The position numbers were made by a program, and so were the translations under genes. A stretch of 64,000 nucleotides of DNA from Strongylocentrotus droebachiensis (lineage: Eukaryota; Echinodermata; Echinoidea; Camarodonta; Strongylocentrotidae), in the NCBI GenBank assembly GCA_035222895.1, contig JAVYIG010000066.1:296501-360500 (forward strand). Reading direction: 5' to 3'. Shown here in pieces: positions 58,514 to 64,000 of the stretch. The notes under the pieces are model-generated. The model saw nothing but the letters and a program-made list of their open reading frames with translations, searched no databases and was not told the origin of the DNA. Position 1 is the stretch's first letter. Every line of letters starts with the position of its first letter.

Positions 58514-59097
58514 AGATATGTAATCCATGTTGTACTGTCATATATAAGCTATGGTATACCAACGATGTAATGCCAAGTCAAGACCCCCATCATTTGTAAC
58601 ATGTCATGCAGATCATATTGCATGCAATGTGACCCTATACACCAGGCGTAATCGCCTTCAGGGTGACAACAGATGGGACATTTCATCCAGTGATCCGGCA
58701 GTCCTGAAATGAGTGTTTTAAGAAATGTAGCTGGAATACCATTTCCATTCCAAGGTGCCACTCCTACTTATGTTTTAATGATTGCACTTCTCAGGCCGAG
58801 GAGGTTAACCGAAGGGTAACATTCACTAAGCTGTGGAGATGATGTCGTCTGCTAAGAACCATAGCCCACAGATTGTATACCCCTGTGTCTCTTTGTCAGA
58901 TGATATATGCGTATATTATGATATACAGTATGTCATGATCACTACATGCATGCCAATCTCCCCTACTATAAATCAATGGTTTGTATCATTTATAGATGCT
59001 CCAATATTCGCCTCGGCAACATTCGCTCTGGCTTTTATTATATGATACGTATAAGTTTAGGGTTACAGTTTTAGGTTAGGTTTAGGGTTAGGGTTAA

Positions 59098-59629
59098 AGG
59101 TACTATGTCCCATTTGCAGGCCCAAAAAATGAAAAAGTTAAATTCCAACTGCATTTGAAAAATAATACTTCTTTAGAACTTCCCTAAAAAAGGTGGGGCT
59201 TGAAAATGTCTTCAAGTGGGAAAATAACGACTATTAGTTGTCAAATCGACTTTAGGGCTATAGAGCCCAAAAGTAATAGTCTTGATTTTCAGACAATTGT
59301 ACCGAATGGTCATACGTTTTATGCTGCACAAAGATTCAATCAGTTTAATCTTGGCCATCACACAAAGTGGGTTATTGATGTAGACAAATGCTCATGTACC
59401 CTTTACAACTCTTTTCATGTATGTTATTACCAAAGAAGAAAAAAAGCCAGTCAGTCACTCAATAGTGTCTGACAGTGAGGTCTAGCAGGTAAACGGGTTT
59501 CCTTGCATAATTTGAATATGAGGACACTGCTAACGTTTAAATTTCACAGATAGGACATACATGACATATTCATAATTCCTACAAAGTTCTACAGAATTTG
59601 AGGTTGGCTGCAAAAGGGACATAGTACCT
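59098..59629. mobile_element. TTAA-flanked MITE, AGGTACTATGTCCC family, copy 1
   Basis: A 532-bp element with ends AGGTACTATGTCCC and GGGACATAGTACCT, exactly flanked by TTAA (59094-59097 and 59630-59633). The interior matches 62398-62939 in the opposite orientation. An open frame at 59200-59472 is not preserved in the other copy. Confidence 0.85.
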
Positions 59630-60158
59630 TTAAGTAGGGTTTGGTCCAGACTTCAACTTGGGAATTAAGTTAGTGTATGACTTTGACCGTTGAGCAATTG
59701 TCGCCAGCGTATTCGTTTCGCAACCCACTTATATGATGTACATTTGTACATATTTCATCCACCAAAGATTGTACAATCTAGATCTGTATAGTGACACAGC
59801 TAGTGATATCATTGTGATAAAGCAGAGCTCTTACTTAATGTGGATGCAATTTGATATTGGTTTAATACTTATTTTTTGTAGATTCCAGCCTGATTTATCT
59901 TGGACTTTTATTGTATTTAATGATTTCAATGGTTTAATACCAGTTGTGGCCTTAGGTTGCCCAGTGATGAAGATTTTCAGGGAGAATAGTTTTCATGCTT
60001 TTTGGTTGTGGAGCTTTTAGGATACCATTTGATATTATATTGTTGAATGATTTTAAATTCTTAAAAGCTTGTAGATGATTCATGTCATTTTGAATATGCC
60101 ATATCATCATCTCTCCATCATGCTCCCTTCTACCATACTTCTACAATGATGTTTGCAG

Positions 60159-60216
60159 TATATGACTCCTCTGCTACTTCACAGACTCGTCCAAGATGGT
60201 ATGATATTGAAGATAG
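60159..60216 (+). CDS. Weak candidate further exon of the CTTNBP2-like gene
   Basis: TTTGCAG before 60159 and AG then GTAATT after 60216 bound 58 nt. In phase 0 these read YMTPLLLHRLVQDGMILKI plus one base. The frame would follow from the microexon, and TPLLLHRL..G faintly recalls an ankyrin helix. The polypyrimidine tract is poor and no conserved CTTNBP2 block is recognisable, so this may be chance. Confidence 0.2.
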
Positions 60217-61694
60217 GTAATTGCATCAGTATCACCATTCTGACTGCTATATCATTTATTTTGAAATGGTTTGTTATTTCTTTTACATAGAGAAAGGCAA
60301 TGATGATGATCTCTTTCAGGTTTACCTGTAAATATTAGTCTTATGGATTCATTGATTTCCATCCCACCGTCCTCCACCCCAGTTTGCTTTGCACTCCTTA
60401 CTTTGGTGCATTAGACCTACAATGTATGTAACCAGACAGGGTCAGCTGCATACTGTGACCTCACAATGGTTGACAGTAAATGATGCACAAGAGCCCTAGA
60501 ATCATGCCTAATGAAGCACTTTACATGAAGATGTTATTATTGTTATCAAGTGAGGTGAAGGAGAAACTATTGCTCCCTAACCCTTAAAGTTGGAATAAAT
60601 GTTTGTAAATATTTAAGATGAAATGTCTGTTACAAGGTTGTGCATGGTTATAAAATACATCTGCCTTCAAGTAACAAGATGCGGTGCCTTGTTTTATCTA
60701 GTGGTTGATGCTATAAGGACCACAAGTAGATGGAAAAGTTGGACTGAACATTCCAGATATCTTTTTATGAGCCATGATGTAGCTCATTTAATTACTGGTA
60801 AATGAACATCAAACTTAACCAAGCATCAGTTAGATGTTCCAGCAACTTTCCTGAAGTTTGTATTTAATATACTAGAAAAATAAAAAGATTACCCTAAAGA
60901 GTGCGGGATAGGGATGTAATCTGGAGAGCTTGGAACAGTCTGGGCAATTTGGGCATCTTTTAATTAAGACTTAGTGAGAAAAACCTTGACTGAACTTTGC
61001 ATAATTCCCAGCCTTCCTGAAGTCAGTGTACATTAGGCTCTTAATTGCAGCCGAGTTGGGCCGGCCATCATTTCAATATCGTCAAGTTCAGGCTCATCTT
61101 GGAGGAGGCATGTACATTGTAGGAGGAGGTCACCTGCTGCCTTCATTTCTTGCATGTGCTTATTTGCTTTCCTTTCAAATTCATTCTCTTAAAACAACCT
61201 TTCATAGGGAATGAATTAAAAAAAAAAAATATTCCAAGGAGATGATAACATTACTGATTCTTTTAACTAATGATTAGTTAGAAGAAGTGGTATGCTGATA
61301 CAAGTTCATGAAAAATCACCAGTGCTGAATGCCCAGGCCCGGCCATGGGTAGATAGAAGTTGGTAGTTAGTAGAAATGTGTTAAAACAGAGATTTGCCCA
61401 GTTAAAACAATCTGTTGGTTGTTCTTTCAAAATAGTGTGACCAAAAGAAAAGTTAACATTAAGGGAGTGCTATTCTGTCCTATGCTATGGCAGTTTGTTA
61501 GTTTCTGCCTTCAGTTTTCATCACTTGGTGATATTTTAGTGACCATAGATTTTGTCTGGACATGGCTGACCAGCAGTAGTGGACTGGACGGAAGTATCCA
61601 ACAACCCCACCTGTTCCCCAGGAACATCCTGATCATAGGGTTATCATAATCTCATGTCCCCCTCCTCTCCACCTTCCTAAATTCTCTCTCTTCC

Positions 61695-61704
61695 TCCCCC
61701 CTCT

Positions 61705-61760
<56 letters not shown>
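61695..61760. repeat. CT microsatellite
   Basis: About 60 bp of CT dinucleotides following a CT-rich lead-in. Confidence 0.9.
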
Positions 61761-61762
<2 letters not shown>

Positions 61763-62397
61763 TATTGATTTCATTACATATGCACTCTCTCCAACTTTGT
61801 CACCTCCACAAGATAGACTTCAATATCATACTTACTGGTATATTTGGTATGGTTTAGTGGCTGTTTTCATGAGTCTCAACTTCTAGTTTTAATAGTGCAA
61901 CATTGAACCTAAAAGAAGTAAAGCATTTGAACTTTCTGCAGTCGTTTATCTGCACATGTGAAAAATACAGGATGGTGCATGTATCGGTGTTTAAAACTGA
62001 ACATGACTTGAGGGGAACATTCTGCACTTCATGTGAACCCATTGGGCCAGACACTCATCTATCTGTTCTTCTACTAAAGACATTACACATCATGAAGTAA
62101 CACCATGCCTGTCAATTCATGAGAGAGCTGTCAAAATAATCACTGTTCATGTTCCGTCATTCCAAACTTAATTATGTTCATTTTTTATCATCACAAAGAA
62201 ATTTGTGAAATGATTTTGGTAATATACAGGGCCACAAAAGTCACCCTAGGAGTTCTCTTTCGCAGTTGTTTATTTCATCATAGGCCCATACATAAGCTAA
62301 AGGGCAACATTCATGAACGGTATGCAAGTTAGTTAGGTAATTTTGAAACCATATATGTGCTGTGTGAAAGAAATGTTCATGCTGCCTTATTGTTTAA

Positions 62398-62939
62398 AGA
62401 TACTATGTCCCTTTTGCAGCCAATATCAAATTCTGTAGAACTTTGCAGGAATTATGAATATGTCATGTATGTCCTATCTGTGAAATTTAAACGTTAGCAG
62501 TGTCCTAATATTCAAATTATGCAAGGAAACCTGTTTACTTGCTAGACTTCACTGTCAGACACTATTGAGTGACTGACTGGCTTTTTTTCTTCTTTGGTAA
62601 TAACATACACAAAATGAGCTGTATATAAAGAGTACATGAGCATTTGTCTACATCAATACCCACTTCTAGCAATGGCCAAATTTAAACTGATTTAATCTTT
62701 GCGCAGCATAAAACGTACAACCATTCGGCACAATGGTCTGAAAATCAGACTATTACTTACTGGCTCCATAGCTCTTAAGTCGATTTGACAACTAATACCA
62801 GGTAGTCGTTATTTTCTCATTTAAAGACATTTTCAAGCTCCCTTTTTTTAAGGGAAGTTCTAAATTAGTATTTATCTTTCAAATGCCGTTGGAATTTAAC
62901 CTTTTCATTTTTTGGGACTGCAAATGGGACATAGTACCT
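62398..62939. mobile_element. TTAA-flanked MITE, AGGTACTATGTCCC family, copy 2 (inverted)
   Basis: A 542-bp inverted copy of 59098-59629. Ends AGATACTATGTCCC and GGGACATAGTACCT, flanked by TTAA at the left and ATAA at the right, a decayed duplication. Confidence 0.8.
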
Positions 62940-64000
62940 ATAAAGCTTAGGGTAATCAAAGTTGGAAAAAAATTGTCATGCTCATTCAAAATTGATGAAA
63001 GAAAAAGAGAAATGTTCACTCTGCCGTTTTGTTTAAAACTTATTAATCACGGAGAGTGAAAGAAAAAATAGTTGTATCCATAATGAATGCTGTGCTGCAT
63101 ATGGCACAATGTTTTTAAAAGCAATTTTGGAACATAATGAATTTTGCATCTAAGGCAATCGAAAGTAATGTTGCTGTAGCTACTTTGGTAAATGTTATAG
63201 GTAATGAAAAAGAAGAAGAAGAAACAAATACAGTGTGTACTATTGTACTTGTTTTACCCTTTCTCCTACCCGTAGACAAATAAAGGAAATTTCAAAATAG
63301 AAAGCCGAGACTTTGTATATCTCATGCAATTAATTGATTCTCCCCTTACACCAGGAATCATTATATTCAGAATTTACATTTTTCAACAATCTTTTGAAAT
63401 TGAGTATAGCTGTAATACTATGAATTAAAAATCTAATATTGTGTCATGTACACAGATAATGTTGCCAGAACTATAACTGGGGTAATGATTTTAAAATACC
63501 TTTGGAAGTGTGAGATATTATATCAATATTGTGATATGCACTATACAAGAGCTGAATATTGTTTATTAAAAACATAATTGTAAAATAGAAAGGGGGAGGG
63601 TCAAATTAAGGATAGAAGTAAATAAACTATGATATTAATCAACCATGAATCAAGAGAATGCATTGCAGCCTCACAGCTATAAAGTATCATAAACCTGATA
63701 TGTACATGTAAGCAAGATGGATACAAGACAAAGACAATGAATTATAGTCTGCCTTGCTTGAAGCCTGTATGTAGCCGTATTTATCTGAGATTTCAAATGT
63801 GGCAAGCAAATTAGTGTCTCCTCGTCATCTCACACCTGACTGGTTGCCGTAGCGCCCAGCAAGCTGAGAATTTGAAATCAGGGCGAGCAAGCAAGAGCTG
63901 TTGAGCGTTCATAGCCAGAGGGGTACCGAGAAGGGGAACGCTATGGAGATACACAAGGAATGTTGTTTTCATGTTGAGAGATACATCTTAAAGTCAGAGG

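Larger units (their letters stand above)
55837..64000 (+). other. Downstream sequence, probably CTTNBP2-like intron
   Basis: No confident exon is seen. It contains poly-C at 57262, a hairpin at 58443-58513, two inverted copies of a TTAA MITE (59098 and 62398) and a CT microsatellite at about 61700-61760. Short frames (for example 61026 and 61419) have no motif. Confidence 0.5.

Noticed and set aside
53620-59095. Telomere-like TTAGGG words near 53628 and 59058-59095
   Set aside because: Only two or three units each, with no array; common short words.
59200-59472. 90-codon frame inside the MITE
   Set aside because: It lies inside a non-autonomous TTAA element and is not kept open in the inverted copy at 62398-62939.
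1-64000. CRISPR, operons, prophage or bacterial systems
   Set aside because: Spliced genes, introns and metazoan transposons dominate; no repeat-spacer array or bacterial gene organisation was seen.

Overview
This is animal nuclear DNA: AT-rich, with short exons, long introns and a dense load of non-autonomous transposons. The mix points to a marine invertebrate, probably a deuterostome such as an echinoderm. The signs are frequent ACATGTAC-type words, many inverted-repeat elements, CR1/L1-like LINE pieces and an invertebrate-type CTTNBP2-like protein. The organism is an inference; the sequence does not name it.

Two host genes are supported, in head-to-head orientation. On the minus strand, at the left end, are the first three coding exons of a Rab GDP-dissociation inhibitor (GDI): 6456-6500, 1124-1231 and 399-498. 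They join in frame and encode the N-terminal ~84 residues; the rest lies left of the window. On the plus strand is a large gene of the cortactin-binding protein 2 family (CTTNBP2/CTTNBP2NL). Its exons are 15950-16183 (start codon), 35029-35145, 43513-43761, 45320-45427, the giant Ser/Pro-rich exon 50461-52809 and a likely 21-nt microexon 55816-55836. All its internal exons are phase 0. The 3' end lies beyond the window. Most of 16-64 kb is intron of this gene.

The 6.6-14.3 kb interval between the genes is transposon territory. It holds a decayed L1/Tx1-like reverse-transcriptase fragment cut by a small hAT-like element, a 5'-truncated LINE with an open endonuclease-RT frame (9322-12215), and a MITE itself interrupted by a second hAT-like element.

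The introns hold many terminal-inverted-repeat elements whose target duplications can be read directly: an 8-bp-TSD fold-back element with a 1.05-kb palindrome (16818-18506), two families inserted at TTAA (3784-4555 and 23815-24585; 59098-59629 and 62398-62939), a TAA-flanked Harbinger-like MITE (16426-16763), an element carrying a 0.9-kb pyrimidine satellite (19860-21311), an inverted-repeat unit with a hammerhead-like core (36159-36617), and a tandem array with repeated AGGTCA half-sites (44224-45010). One TTAA element sits inside another MITE, and a second copy of that MITE at 35213-35415 shows the empty site.

I found no tRNA, rRNA, CRISPR, operon or viral gene. The most unusual items are the fold-back element, the TTAA families with atypical ends, the microexon, and a promoter-like TATA/exon/splice-donor cassette on the minus strand at about 15.3 kb.
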